From contig LWDJ01000024.1 of NCBI GenBank assembly GCA_002083435.1, positions 49,390 to 113,389 of the forward strand: a DNA stretch of 64,000 nt, written 5' to 3'. Below the pieces are notes generated by a model. It searched no databases. It was not told where the DNA came from and was given only the letters and a program-made list of their open reading frames with translations. A program made the translations under genes and the position numbers. The stretch comes from Proteobacteria bacterium SG_bin6. GTDB taxonomy: Bacteria > Pseudomonadota > Alphaproteobacteria > Sphingomonadales > Sphingomonadaceae. This document shows, piece by piece, positions 17,073 to 26,700 of this stretch (the first letter of the stretch is position 1; each line of letters opens with the position of its first letter).

Positions 17073-17534
17073 ATGGCGACGATCACGATCCAGGAAATGG
17101 CGGCGAGCCAGGTGGGCCACGAGCGCGTCTCGGACTGGGTCGAGGTGAGCCAGGAGATGATCGACAAGTTCGCCGAGGCGACCGGCGATCACCAGTTCAT
17201 CCATGTAAACCCGCAAATGGCGGCGATGACGCCGTTCGGCGGCACGATCGCGCATGGTTTCCTCACCCTGTCGCTGATGCCGCTGCTGTCCTCCAAAGTG
17301 CCCGACGCGCCGCAGATCGAAGGTGTGAAGATGGGCGTCAATTATGGCGGCAACAAAGTGCGCTTCATGCAGCCGGTGCGTTCGGGCAAGCGCGTACGGG
17401 GCCGCTTCAAGCTGCTCGAACTTACGGAAAAGCGGCCCGGCCAGTGGCAGCAGATCAACGAATTCACCGTCGAGATCGAGGGCGAGGAAAAGCCCGCGAT
17501 GATCGCCGAATGGATCAGCCAGATTTTCGTGTGA
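17073..17534 (+). CDS. MaoC-like (R)-specific enoyl-CoA hydratase
   Basis: 153-residue single hot-dog domain protein. The hydratase motif is present as ATGDHQFIHVNP, with catalytic Asp39 and His44, followed by FGGTIAHGFLTLSLMP. Such enzymes hydrate trans-2-enoyl-CoA to (R)-3-hydroxyacyl-CoA, feeding fatty acid oxidation or polyhydroxyalkanoate precursors; related proteins act as dehydratases on other acyl-CoAs. The ATG at 17073 has GGAGG eight bases upstream. It leads a MaoC, CMD-family, thiolase row on the plus strand, with a palindromic repeat between the first two. Confidence 0.88.
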   Translation: MATITIQEMAASQVGHERVSDWVEVSQEMIDKFAEATGDHQFIHVNPQMAAMTPFGGTIAHGFLTLSLMPLLSSKVPDAPQIEGVKMGVNYGGNKVRFMQPVRSGKRVRGRFKLLELTEKRPGQWQQINEFTVEIEGEEKPAMIAEWISQIFV

Positions 17535-17542
17535 CATACATC

Positions 17543-17578
17543 TAGCCCTCTCCCGCCCGCGGGAGAGGGCATGGGAGG
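17543..17578 (+). repeat. single palindromic repeat upstream of the CMD-family gene
   Basis: A single copy of the same family: GCCCTCTCCCGC and GCGGGAGAGGGC form a perfect 12-bp stem with a CC loop, followed by the tail ATGGGAGG. The tail ends nine bases before the next ATG, and its GGGAGG is the ribosome binding site of that gene. Confidence 0.85.
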
Positions 17579-17587
17579 AAGCCGCCG

Positions 17588-18130
17588 ATGGCCCGGATCG
17601 AACCGCTCACAAAACCATACCCGCCCGCGTTCGACGCGGCGATGAAAGTGCTGATGCGCGGCGCCGAGCCGCTGGTGCTGTTCACCACCCTCGCCAAGCA
17701 TGAACGCGCCTGGGGCAAGTTCGGCGGCGGCTCGCTGCTCGACAAGGCCTCGCCGCTGTCGATGCGCCAGCGCGAGATCGTGATCGATCGCACCACGGCC
17801 AAGTGCGGCAACGAATATGAGTGGGGCATCCATATCGCCGGCTTCGCGGCGCCTGTCGGGCTCACCGAGGCGCAGGTCCGCGCGACAGTCCATGGCGGCC
17901 CCGAGGCCTGGGACGATCCCGCCGAGGCGGTGCTGATCGCCACCGTCGACGCGCTGCTCGATCACAAGAAGCTGACCAGCGCCGAGTGGGAAGCGCTGCG
18001 CGCGCATTACGACGAAGCGCAAGCGCTCGAAATCATCCAGCTGGTGGGCTTCTACCATGGCGTGTCGCTGATCTGCGGCGCGCTCGATTTGCCGCTGGAG
18101 CCCAACGCCGCCCGTTTTCCCGACGCCTGA
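17588..18130 (+). CDS. carboxymuconolactone decarboxylase family protein
   Basis: 180-residue helical protein of the CMD/AhpD-like family. The family core is KCGNEYEWGIHIAGFAAPVGLT. Where redox-active AhpD members have Cys-x-x-Cys, this one has a single Cys followed by an EYEW motif and the conserved His, so a thiol peroxidase role is unlikely. It lies between a MaoC hydratase and a thiolase, 12 bp before the latter, which suggests a role in breakdown of an acyl-CoA or aromatic intermediate, but the reaction is unknown. Its ribosome binding site GGGAGG belongs to the repeat just upstream. Confidence 0.82.
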   Translation: MARIEPLTKPYPPAFDAAMKVLMRGAEPLVLFTTLAKHERAWGKFGGGSLLDKASPLSMRQREIVIDRTTAKCGNEYEWGIHIAGFAAPVGLTEAQVRATVHGGPEAWDDPAEAVLIATVDALLDHKKLTSAEWEALRAHYDEAQALEIIQLVGFYHGVSLICGALDLPLEPNAARFPDA

Positions 18131-18142
18131 AGGAGAGACCTT

Positions 18143-19321
18143 ATGCGTTCCGCCGTGATCGTTTCCACCGCCCGCACCCCGATCGGCCGCGCCTATCGCG
18201 GCGGGTTCAACAACACCCCCTCGCCCACGCTTTCCAGCCATGCGGTGAAGGCCGCGGTCGAGCGCGCCGGGATCGACCCCGCGCGGGTCGATGACGTGGT
18301 TTGGGGCGCCGCCCTCCAGCAGGGCGTGCAGGGTGGCAACCTCGCCCGCAACGTCGCGCTGCGCTCAGGGCTCGGCATCGGCGTGCCGGGCATGTCGCTC
18401 GACCGCCAGTGCGCGAGCGGCCTGATGGCGATCGCCACCGCCGCCAAACAGGTGATCGTCGATAACATGGACATCGTGATCGGCGGCGGCTGCGAATCGA
18501 TTTCGATGGTGCAGACCCCCGAAATGCGCATCGGCCCCGACAAGGAGCTGATCGCGATGCACCCGCACGTCTATATGTCGATGCTGCAGACCGCCCAGGT
18601 CGTCGCCGAACGCTACAATATCAGTCGCGAGGTGCAGGACGAGTACGGCTTCCAATCGCAGCAGCGCACCGCCGCCGCGCAGGCCGCCGGGCTGTTCGAC
18701 GCCGAAATCGTCCCGGTCACGGCGACGATGGCGATGCTGAACAAGGAAACCAAGGAAGTCACCCATCACGAAGTGACCGTGACGAAGGACGAGGGCAACC
18801 GCCCGGAGACGACGCTCGCCGGGCTGAACGGCCTGCAGCCGGTGCTCGGTCCGGGCACCACGATCACCGCCGGCAACGCCAGCCAGCTGTCGGACGGCGC
18901 CTCGGCGAGCGTGGTGATGGAGGAAAAGCTCGCCGAAAAACTCGGCCTCACCCCGCTCGGCCGCTATGTCGGCATGGCGGCGGCAGGCACCGAGCCCGAC
19001 GAAATGGGCATCGGCCCCGTCTATGCGATCCCCAAGGCGCTGGAGCGCGCCGGCCTGAAGATGGACGATATCGGCCTGTGGGAGCTGAACGAGGCGTTCG
19101 CGGTGCAGGTGCTCTATTGCCGCGAGAAGCTCGGCATCCCGAACGATCTGCTCAACGTGAATGGCGGCTCGATCTCGATCGGCCACCCTTATGGCATGAC
19201 CGGCGCCCGCTGCACCGGCCATGCGCTGATCGAGGGCAAGCGGCGCGGCGCGAAGTACGTCTGCGTCACCATGTGCGTCGGCGGCGGCCAGGGCGCGGCC
19301 GGGATTTTCGAGGTATTGTAA
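18143..19321 (+). CDS. acetyl-CoA C-acyltransferase (degradative-type thiolase)
   Basis: 392-residue thiolase. Cys90 in DRQCASGLMA is the acyl-accepting nucleophile, His348 is in GHPYGMTGAR and Cys378 in CVGGGQGAAG. The overall length and the SDGASASVV and LWELNEAFAV motifs fit the thiolase I/FadA group acting in beta-oxidation. AAGGAG lies seven bases before the ATG. It probably forms an operon with the MaoC and CMD-family genes, and a strong hairpin follows seven bases after its stop. Confidence 0.93.
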   Translation: MRSAVIVSTARTPIGRAYRGGFNNTPSPTLSSHAVKAAVERAGIDPARVDDVVWGAALQQGVQGGNLARNVALRSGLGIGVPGMSLDRQCASGLMAIATAAKQVIVDNMDIVIGGGCESISMVQTPEMRIGPDKELIAMHPHVYMSMLQTAQVVAERYNISREVQDEYGFQSQQRTAAAQAAGLFDAEIVPVTATMAMLNKETKEVTHHEVTVTKDEGNRPETTLAGLNGLQPVLGPGTTITAGNASQLSDGASASVVMEEKLAEKLGLTPLGRYVGMAAAGTEPDEMGIGPVYAIPKALERAGLKMDDIGLWELNEAFAVQVLYCREKLGIPNDLLNVNGGSISIGHPYGMTGARCTGHALIEGKRRGAKYVCVTMCVGGGQGAAGIFEVL

Positions 19322-19327
19322 GCTATC

Positions 19328-19358
19328 TGCCGGGCGGGGGTGACGCTTCCGCCCGGCA
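19328..19358 (+). terminator. terminator-like hairpin after the thiolase gene
   Basis: TGCCGGGCGG and CCGCCCGGCA form a perfect 10-bp, G+C-rich stem around an 11-base loop, seven bases after the thiolase stop. There is no long T run behind it (only TTT at 19368-19370), so it may act as a weak intrinsic terminator or as a 3'-end-protecting hairpin. Confidence 0.6.
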
Positions 19359-19634
19359 TGGCATAAGTTTGGCGGAAACCGCCGCCGTCTTGCCGATCTG
19401 GCAAGCCAATCAGGCACATAAACCAGCTGATTTGCTTTGGTTTACCCGGCCTCGACGACGAGTTTGTCGGCGTCGACGCGGCGGCGAAAGACCCTTGCCG
19501 CTCAGCCATCAGTCAAAGGCGCCCTCCTGTATGGCCGGGGGAAGTTGTACCGGGAGCGCCGAAATCGCCATGTGCGAGCGGGTAGGCGCTCGCACGCGGA
19601 CGGCTAATCGCGGTCCGGACCGTCAAGATCGCCC
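19359..19634. other. intergenic stretch between convergent genes
   Basis: Together with the hairpin just upstream this makes about 313 bp without a gene. No open frame here looks coding. A second perfect hairpin, GTGCGAGCG-GGTAGG-CGCTCGCAC at 19572-19595, lies 40 bp beyond the stop of the minus-strand metallo-beta-lactamase-fold gene and may end that transcript. The part at 19390-19450 is visibly A+T-richer than its surroundings; I see nothing identifiable in it. Confidence 0.5.
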
Positions 19635-20579
19635 CTATTTCTCCGGCAGGTACCCCTTCAGCCCGTCGGTCAGCTCGCGCGCGACCGCGTCGATGTTGAG
19701 CTTCCACAGTCGCTCGATCGGCAGCGCCGCGACGCCACCACTGGTGCGAAAGCGCTTGGTCAGATTGGCGGCGATCGCATTGCGTTCCGCTTCGGTCACC
19801 TTGTCGCCCTCGGGGCTTTTCGGGCGTTGCGCCGCGCCCACTTCACGCCGCACGGCTTGCAGATAACCACGCATCCAGCTGGAAAGCTTGGCATAACTGC
19901 CTGGCTCGCCGTGCCCGGGCAATGTCCGCGCGCCGCTCGGCACCCGGCCCTTCAGATCGTCGAGCTGCACAAGCCACTCGCGGGTGCGCGCCTCGGCCAG
20001 CCACGGGACATAGCCGGTGGTCGCGACGTCGCCCGACACCAGCAGCTTCATCTTGGGCAGCCAGAAGGCGGCGACGCCGACACTCTCGCCATCGCCCAGT
20101 ACCAGCGCGCGCACCTCAATCCCGTCGACCGCGACCGCCTCGTTATCGCGCAGCACGCGGGTGAAGTGCGGCGGCGGCAGCGCGCCGGGCGACGCATCCG
20201 CCGCCAGCTTCAGCAGGCCCTGGGTATCGCCGCCGATCTCGGCCGCGGTCGGCGCGCTGGCATAGACCGCGGCTTGGGGAAACGCGGCCGCGACCAGGCC
20301 CAGGCCGGTCACGTGATCGGGATGCGGGTGAGTGACGAAGATCGCCGCGACCGGCTTTCCCGTCGCCTGCAACGCCGCGATCAACTGGTTGGCGTTCGAG
20401 GTATCGCGCTGGGCATCGAACAGGATCAACTGGCCGTGCGGGGTCTCCACCCACCAGCTGTTCACCGGCCCCTCGCCGCTCGATGTGTAGCGCCCCTCGG
20501 CCGTGGCAGGGGCGGCGATCGCGGGAGTCGCGACAGCCAGCGCCAGCCCGAGCACGGTGGCGCGCACTAGATCATGCAT
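19635..20579 (-). CDS. exported metallo-beta-lactamase-fold hydrolase
   Basis: 314 residues with a signal peptide (hydrophobic residues 8-20, cleavage near AIAAPA) and a metallo-hydrolase domain. The metal motif THPHPDH gives His84, His86, Asp88 and His89; further ligands are probably the Asp in LVSGDVAT and the His in LPGHGEP. These features identify the fold, not the substrate: related periplasmic proteins include quorum-quenching lactonases, arylsulfatase-like enzymes and subclass B3-like proteins. It converges on the thiolase gene across about 310 bp. Confidence 0.85.
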   Translation of the reverse strand: MHDLVRATVLGLALAVATPAIAAPATAEGRYTSSGEGPVNSWWVETPHGQLILFDAQRDTSNANQLIAALQATGKPVAAIFVTHPHPDHVTGLGLVAAAFPQAAVYASAPTAAEIGGDTQGLLKLAADASPGALPPPHFTRVLRDNEAVAVDGIEVRALVLGDGESVGVAAFWLPKMKLLVSGDVATTGYVPWLAEARTREWLVQLDDLKGRVPSGARTLPGHGEPGSYAKLSSWMRGYLQAVRREVGAAQRPKSPEGDKVTEAERNAIAANLTKRFRTSGGVAALPIERLWKLNIDAVARELTDGLKGYLPEK

Positions 20580-20703
20580 TTATGAACGGTCCCTTCATCA
20601 TCCCCGGAAAAAACGTGGTGCCCTTATGCTTCGTTCCGGTGCGCAAGGAAACCCGCCGCCAGCCGGGCGTTATTCTCCGGAAATAGCGACCAGGAGCTGG
20701 ATC

Positions 20704-21174
20704 ATGGCTGAACACGACATCATCGACCGTTTCTTCCGCGCGCTGAAGCACAGCCCCTTCATCATGATCGGGCTCGACGATACGCCCGATCACAGCCAGC
20801 CGATGACCGCGCAGACGCTGGAGGATCGGCAGGATGCGCTGTGGTTCTTCGCCAGCCGCGACAATCGGCTCGCGATCGGGGGCCCTGCGATGGCGCAGTT
20901 CGTGAGCAAGGGACATGATTTCTTCGCGTGCCTCCATGGCATTCTGTCGGCGGACGAGGACCGGGCGATGATCGACCGCTTGTGGTCGAAGCAGGTCGAG
21001 GCATGGTTCCCCGGCGGCAAGGAAGATCCCAAACTGCTGCTGCTCCGCTATGATATGGAAAGCGCCGAACTGTGGGAGGGCGATGTGTCGCTCACTGGCC
21101 AAGTGAAAATGCTGTTCGGCGGCACGATCAAGCCCAGCGAGGCGGGGGAGCATGCCGAGGTGAGCCTCGGCTGA
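20704..21174 (+). CDS. pyridoxamine 5'-phosphate oxidase-like flavin-binding protein
   Basis: 156-residue split-barrel protein resembling the general stress protein 26 branch of the pyridoxamine phosphate oxidase family: HSPFIMIGL and ALWFFASRDNRLA form the first barrel strands, followed by FACLHGILS and a W-rich segment (VEAWFPGGKEDPKLLLLRYD). Such proteins bind FMN, F420 or haem; which one is not decided by sequence. The ATG at 20704 follows AGGAG at workable spacing. Longer frames reaching back to 20503 do not continue the domain. It converges with recG. Confidence 0.8.
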   Translation: MAEHDIIDRFFRALKHSPFIMIGLDDTPDHSQPMTAQTLEDRQDALWFFASRDNRLAIGGPAMAQFVSKGHDFFACLHGILSADEDRAMIDRLWSKQVEAWFPGGKEDPKLLLLRYDMESAELWEGDVSLTGQVKMLFGGTIKPSEAGEHAEVSLG

Positions 21175-21212
21175 GAGCAAATCCTCCTCGTGAACGGGGA
21201 GGATTGGCACGT

Positions 21213-23273
21213 TCACCCCGACCGCAGCAGCGCCACCCCCGCGTCGCGCTCGAACAGATAGAGCGCGATGCGCGCCGCCTGCCCGCGCGGGCCGTTCAAG
21301 CCCCCGTCGCGGTCGATCAGCAGGCGCGCGTCATCGGTCGCGACGGGCAGCAGTTCCTGGAGCAGTTCAGGCGTCGCCAGCCGGAACACGGCCTCGCCCG
21401 ATTGGCGCGTGCCGAGCAGTTCGCCGCCGCCGCGCAGTCGCAGATCCTCCTCGGCGATGCGGAACCCGTCATTGGTATCGCGCATCAGCGCGAGCCGCGC
21501 CCGCGATGTTTCGCTCAGCGCGCTACCCCGGATCAGCAGGCAGTTGGAGGCGCCCGTCCCCCGCCCTACCCGGCCGCGCAATTGATGGAGCTGGGCAAGG
21601 CCGAAGCGGTCCGCCGCCTCGATCACGATCAGCGTCGCGTTGGGCACGTCGACGCCGACCTCGATCACCGTCGTCGCGACCAGCACGCCGAGGCGTCCGC
21701 CGGCGAAGTCGGCCATCACCCGGTCCTTGTCCGGCCCCTTCATCCGACCATGCACCAGCCCGACCTTGCCCGGGAAGCGCGCGACCAGCGCCTCGGCGCG
21801 GGCCTCGGCGGCGGCGAGATCGGTCTTCTCGCTTTCCTCGACCAAGGGGCACACCCAATAGGCCTGGCCGCCGCCGTCCAGATGCCGGCCAAGCGCGGCG
21901 ACCACCTCGTCAAGCCGGTCCTCGCTCAGCACCCGCGTCTGGATCGGTTGGCGGCCGGGGGGCATCTCGTCGAGCCGGCTGACGTCCATCTCGCCATAGA
22001 GCGCGAGGGTGAGCGTGCGCGGGATGGGGGTTGCCGTCATCGCTAGCAGATGCGGGTTCTGGCCCTTGCCCGCGAGCATCATCCGCTCGGCGACCCCGAA
22101 GCGGTGCTGCTCATCGACCACCACCAGCCCAAGATCGCGATAGCCGACCGCCTCCTGAAAAATCGCGTGCGTGCCGATCAGAATGTCGATCGAGCCATCC
22201 GCCAGCCCCATCAGCACGCCCTCGCGCGCGCGGCCCTTGTCGCGCCCGGTGAGGACCGCAAGGTTCACGGGCAGCCCGCTCATCAGCCGCTGGAGGTTCT
22301 CATAATGCTGACGGGCGAGGATTTCGGTCGGCGCGAGCAGCGCCCCTTGCGCGCCCGCCTCCACCGCGATCAGCAGCGCCATGGCGGCGACCAGCGTCTT
22401 GCCCGAGCCGACATCGCCCTGGAGCAGGCGCAGCATCGGCGCGCTCTGGGCGAGATCGCCCTCGATCTCGGCGATCGCCCGCGCCTGGGCGCCGGTGGGG
22501 GCGTAAGGCAGGTTGAGCATCGTCCGCAGCCGCCCATCGCCCGCCAGTGCCCGCCCCTTGCGCGCGCGGGAGGACGCCCGCACCAGCATCAGCGCGAGCT
22601 GGTTGGCGAACACCTCGTCATAAGCGAGCCGCGCGCGCGCCGCCGCGTCCTGCGGATCGGCATGAAGCCGCGCCAGCGCCTCGCGCCAGCCGGGCCAAGC
22701 GCGCCGCGCGAGCAGCCCCGGCTCGATCCATTCAGGGAGCACCGGCGCGCGCTCGATCGCTTGCGCGGCGAGCTGCCCGAGCCGGCGCGAGGTTAGCCCT
22801 TCCGAGAGCGGATAAATCGCCTCGCGCCCGCCGATGCTGCCGGCTTCCTCCAGCGGCAGCACATAATCGGGGTGGATGATCTGGAGTTCCTGCCCATACA
22901 TCTCCAGCCGGCCCGAAACACGGCGCGGCTGGCCCAGCGGCAGCAGCTTCTTCACCCAGCCGGGATTGCCGCCAAAATAGACGAGGCTCACATAATTGCC
23001 CTTGGCGTCGGTGGCGTGGGCCCGCACCGGCCCCCGCCCGCTGCCGCTCTGCCGGTAATCGACGGGCGTGAGCGTGATCGCGATCGTCCGTCCGGCGTCC
23101 GCCATATCGAGTTCCTCGACCGCGACGCGATCGATCCAGCCGCTCGGCAGATGCAGCGCCAGATCGAGCACGCGCGCGATCTTCAGCCGTTCGAGCGGCT
23201 TGGCGAGCGCCGGGCCGATGCCTTTCAGCGACGTGACTTCGGCGAACAGCGGATTGAGGATTTCCGGGCGCAT
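21213..23273 (-). CDS. recG: ATP-dependent DNA helicase RecG
   Basis: Branch-migrating helicase that rescues stalled replication forks and processes recombination intermediates. The 686-residue protein starts with a helix-hairpin-helix-like LKGIGPALAKPLERL and the wedge OB domain. Helicase motifs: GDVGSGKT with Lys292, DEQH at 387-390, TATPIPRTL, and QLRGRVGRG with GGGELLGTRQSG near the end. Length is typical. GGGCGAG precedes the ATG. It diverges from the sdhE gene across about 70 bp; the recG, sdhE, mfd neighbourhood is common in sphingomonads. Confidence 0.97.
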   Translation of the reverse strand: MRPEILNPLFAEVTSLKGIGPALAKPLERLKIARVLDLALHLPSGWIDRVAVEELDMADAGRTIAITLTPVDYRQSGSGRGPVRAHATDAKGNYVSLVYFGGNPGWVKKLLPLGQPRRVSGRLEMYGQELQIIHPDYVLPLEEAGSIGGREAIYPLSEGLTSRRLGQLAAQAIERAPVLPEWIEPGLLARRAWPGWREALARLHADPQDAAARARLAYDEVFANQLALMLVRASSRARKGRALAGDGRLRTMLNLPYAPTGAQARAIAEIEGDLAQSAPMLRLLQGDVGSGKTLVAAMALLIAVEAGAQGALLAPTEILARQHYENLQRLMSGLPVNLAVLTGRDKGRAREGVLMGLADGSIDILIGTHAIFQEAVGYRDLGLVVVDEQHRFGVAERMMLAGKGQNPHLLAMTATPIPRTLTLALYGEMDVSRLDEMPPGRQPIQTRVLSEDRLDEVVAALGRHLDGGGQAYWVCPLVEESEKTDLAAAEARAEALVARFPGKVGLVHGRMKGPDKDRVMADFAGGRLGVLVATTVIEVGVDVPNATLIVIEAADRFGLAQLHQLRGRVGRGTGASNCLLIRGSALSETSRARLALMRDTNDGFRIAEEDLRLRGGGELLGTRQSGEAVFRLATPELLQELLPVATDDARLLIDRDGGLNGPRGQAARIALYLFERDAGVALLRSG

Positions 23274-23344
23274 GACTATCTCGCCCTAATCCAAGCCGGC
23301 GGCGTTCTCCAAGCGCTGCCGGCCAATTGCCTATGGGGAAGCCG

Positions 23345-23611
23345 ATGGACCGCGAGACGAGATTGAAGCGCCTGCGCTACCGCGCCTGGCACCGCGGCAC
23401 CAAAGAGGCCGATCTGCTGATCGGCGGCTTTTTCGACGCAGCCCATGCCCGCTGGGGCGATGACGACATCATGCTGTTCGAGGCGCTGCTGGAGGAACAG
23501 GATGTCGACATCATGGCCTGGGCGATCGGCACGGCGGAGGCGCCGGCGCGGTTCCGGGGGCCGATCCTGGAGGCGCTGAGGGCGCTCAATTATGTGCCGG
23601 TGGCGGAGTGA
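23345..23611 (+). CDS. sdhE: FAD assembly factor SdhE (DUF339)
   Basis: Small protein that promotes covalent FAD attachment to succinate dehydrogenase. The 88-residue sequence begins MDRETRLKRLRYRAWHRGTKE, containing the RGxxE motif needed for flavinylation, then DLLIGGFFDAA and a Trp-bearing helix (DIMAWAIG). The ATG at 23345 has GGGGA six bases upstream; an ATG at 23333 and a TTG at 23327 are less likely. The gene is 60 bp from the divergent recG start and is followed by the palindromic repeat pair before mfd. Confidence 0.93.
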   Translation: MDRETRLKRLRYRAWHRGTKEADLLIGGFFDAAHARWGDDDIMLFEALLEEQDVDIMAWAIGTAEAPARFRGPILEALRALNYVPVAE

Positions 23612-23632
23612 GCGGGTGGTGCGCCTCCGCAT

Positions 23633-23730
23633 CCCCCTCACCCAACCCTCTCCCCTAAAGGGGAGAGGGCTTTAAAGAACGCCCTGCCCTAGCCCTCTCC
23701 CCTTCAGGGGAGAGGGTTGGGTGAGGGGGG
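23633..23730. repeat. inverted pair of palindromic repeats upstream of mfd
   Basis: Two full copies in head-to-head arrangement: 23633-23670 (CCCCCTCACCCAACCCTCTC, then CCCTAAAGGGGAGAGGGC) and 23692-23730 (GCCCTCTCCCCTTCAGGGGA, then GAGGGTTGGGTGAGGGGGG), separated by about 21 bp. Each copy has its own hairpin, and the copies are nearly perfect reverse complements over about 38 bp. Their order is opposite to the pair at 13.7 kb. The last G run (GAGGGGGG) ends three bases before the mfd ATG. Confidence 0.9.
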
Positions 23731-23733
23731 CTG

Positions 23734-26700
23734 ATGCAGCAGAACAACCCCCGGAACCCCATGCCCGATCTCCAGAAAATCCTCACCGCCCGCACGCCGC
23801 TTACCCTGGCCGGCGTCCCCTCGGGCTTCGTCCCCTGGCTGCTCGGCGATCTCGCGCGCGCCGCCGGACGGGTGGTGCTGATCGCGCCTGATGAAGCCGC
23901 GATGCGCGCCGTCGCCGCGACCGCGCCTTACTTCGCGCCCGATCTTCAGGTGCTGAACTTCCCGGCCTGGGATTGCCTGCCCTATGATCGCGCCTCGCCG
24001 ACGCTGCGCACCATGGCCGAGCGCGTCGCGACGCTGCACGCGCTGCAAGCCAAGAGCGCGCAGCCGCAACTCATCCTCACCACCGCCAACGCCGCGACCC
24101 AGCGCACCCTCACCCCGTTCCGCATCCGCCAGCTCGTGGCGACGCTGGCGCCCGGCGAGCGCATCGCGCGCGACCGGCTGGCGCTGATGCTGCAGGCGAA
24201 CGGCTATCACCGGGTGGAAACGGTGACCGATTCGGGCGAATATGCGGTGCGCGGCGGGCTGGTCGATCTGTTCCCGAGCGGCGCCGAGCAGGCGCTGCGG
24301 CTCGATTTTTTCGGCGACGAGATTGAGAGCGTGCGCACCTTCGACCCCGCCGATCAACGCACCACCGGGCGGATCGAGGGCTTCACCCTGCTCCCCGCGT
24401 CCGAGGCCTTGCTCGACGAGGATAGCGTGAAGCGCTTCCGCAGCCGCTACCGCGAACGGTTCGGCGCGAGCGCGACGGGTGATCCGCTCTATCAGGCGGT
24501 CTCCGAAGGCCGACGGCTGGCGGGCATGGAGCATTGGCTGCCGCTGTTCGAGGAGCGGCTGGCGAGCCTGTTCGATCATCTGGGCGACGATGCGCTGTTC
24601 CTGCGCGATGCCGGCGTCCCCGGCGCGGCGGACGCGCGGTTCGAAGCGATCGCCGATTACCACGCCAACCGCGTGAAGGCGCAATCGGCCGATCCCGGCA
24701 GCTACCGCCCGCTGCCGCCCGAGCTGCTCTACCTCGGCCGCGAGGATTGGGCCGCGCAGCTGGAGGCGGCCAAGGTCCATCTGCTCACCCCGTTCCACGA
24801 GCCCGAGAGTGACCGGGTGATCGAGTTCGGCATCGACGGCCCACGCGATTTCGCCCCCGAACGCCAATCGGGCGCGAACGTCTATGAAGCGGTCGCCGAT
24901 CACGCCGCCAAGCTCGCTAAGGCCAAGAAGAAGCTGGTGCTCGCCAGCTACTCCCCCGGCGCGCGCGAGCGGCTGGCGGGGCTGCTAAGCGATCACGGCG
25001 TCAAGCGGCTGATGAAAGCCGAAAGCTGGCAGGAGGCGCAGGGGTTGGCCGCCTCGGGCAATGTCGCGCTCACGGTGCTGCCGCTCGACCACGGCTTCAC
25101 CGGGCCGGAGCTGGCGCTGCTCACCGAGCAGGACATGCTGGGCGACCGGCTGGTGCGCCGCGCCAAACGCCGCAAATCGACCGATGCCTTCCTCGCCGAA
25201 CTGGCAACGCTTACGCCGGGTGATCTGGTCGTCCACAGCGATCATGGCATCGGGCGCTATACCGGGCTGATCTCCATCCCGGTCGGCCAAAGCCCGCATG
25301 ACTGCGTCGCGCTCGAATATGCGGGCGGCGACAAGCTCTATGTGCCGGTCGAGAATATCGACGTTCTCACCCGCTATGGCAGCGACGAGGGCGCAAGCCT
25401 CGACAAGCTTGGCGGCGAAGCCTGGCAGCGGCGCAAGGCGCGGATGAAGGAGCGCATCCGCGAAATCGCGGGTGAGCTGATCGCGATCGCCGCCGAACGC
25501 GCGCTGCGCGAAGGCGTGGTCGCCGAGCCGGACGAGAGCGGCTATGCCGCCTTCGTCGACCGCTTTCCGTTCGAGGAAACCGACGATCAGGACCGGGCGA
25601 TCGGCGATGTGCTCGGCGATCTGGGCGCGGGCAAGCCGATGGACCGGCTGGTGGTGGGCGATGTCGGCTTCGGCAAGACCGAGGTCGCCTTGCGCGCGGC
25701 GTTCGTCGCGGCGATGGCCGGGCTGCAAGTGGCGGTGATCTGCCCCACCACGCTGCTCGCGCGCCAGCATCACCAGAATTTCGTCCAGCGCTTCGAGGGG
25801 TTCCCGCTGAGGATCGGCCGCCTCTCCCGCCTCGTCACCGCCGCCGAAGCCAAGGCGACGCGCGAGGCGTTGAAGGACGGGACGATGGATATCGTTATCG
25901 GCACCCATGCGATCCTCGCCAAGCAGGTGGAGTTCAAGCGGCTGGGCCTTGTCGTGGTCGACGAGGAGCAGCGCTTCGGCGTGACGCACAAGGAGCGGCT
26001 GAAGGCGCTGAAGAACGACGTTCACGTCCTTACCCTCACCGCCACCCCGATCCCGCGCACGCTGCAAATGGCGATGTCGGGCCTGCGCGAACTCTCGGTG
26101 ATCCAGACGCCCCCCGTCGATCGCCTCGCGGTGCGCACCTATGTGATGCCTTGGGATCCCGTCGTGCTGCGCGAGGCGCTGCTGCGCGAGCATTACCGCG
26201 GCGGGCAGAGCTTCTTCGTCACCCCGCGCATCGCCGATCTGCCCGAGATCGAGGAGTTCCTGCGCGAGTCGGTGCCCGAGGTGCGCTATGTCGTCGCCCA
26301 CGGCCAGATGGCGCCGACCGAGGTCGAGGAGCGCATGTCGGCTTTTTACGACAAGAAATTCGAGGTGCTGGTTTCAACCACCATCGTGGAATCGGGGCTC
26401 GACATCCCCAGCGCCAACACGATGATCATCCACCGCGCCGATCGCTTCGGCCTGGCGCAACTCTATCAGCTGCGCGGGCGCGTCGGACGATCGAAGACGC
26501 GCGCCTATGCCTATCTCACCACCCCGGCGGACCGGGTGATCACCGAGACCGCCGAGAAGCGCCTGAAGGTGCTGAGCGACCTCGACTCGCTCGGCGCGGG
26601 GTTCCAGCTCGCGAGCCATGATCTCGACATTCGCGGCGCCGGCAATCTGCTCGGCGACGAGCAATCGGGGCATATCAAGGAAGTCGGCTACGAGCTTTAC

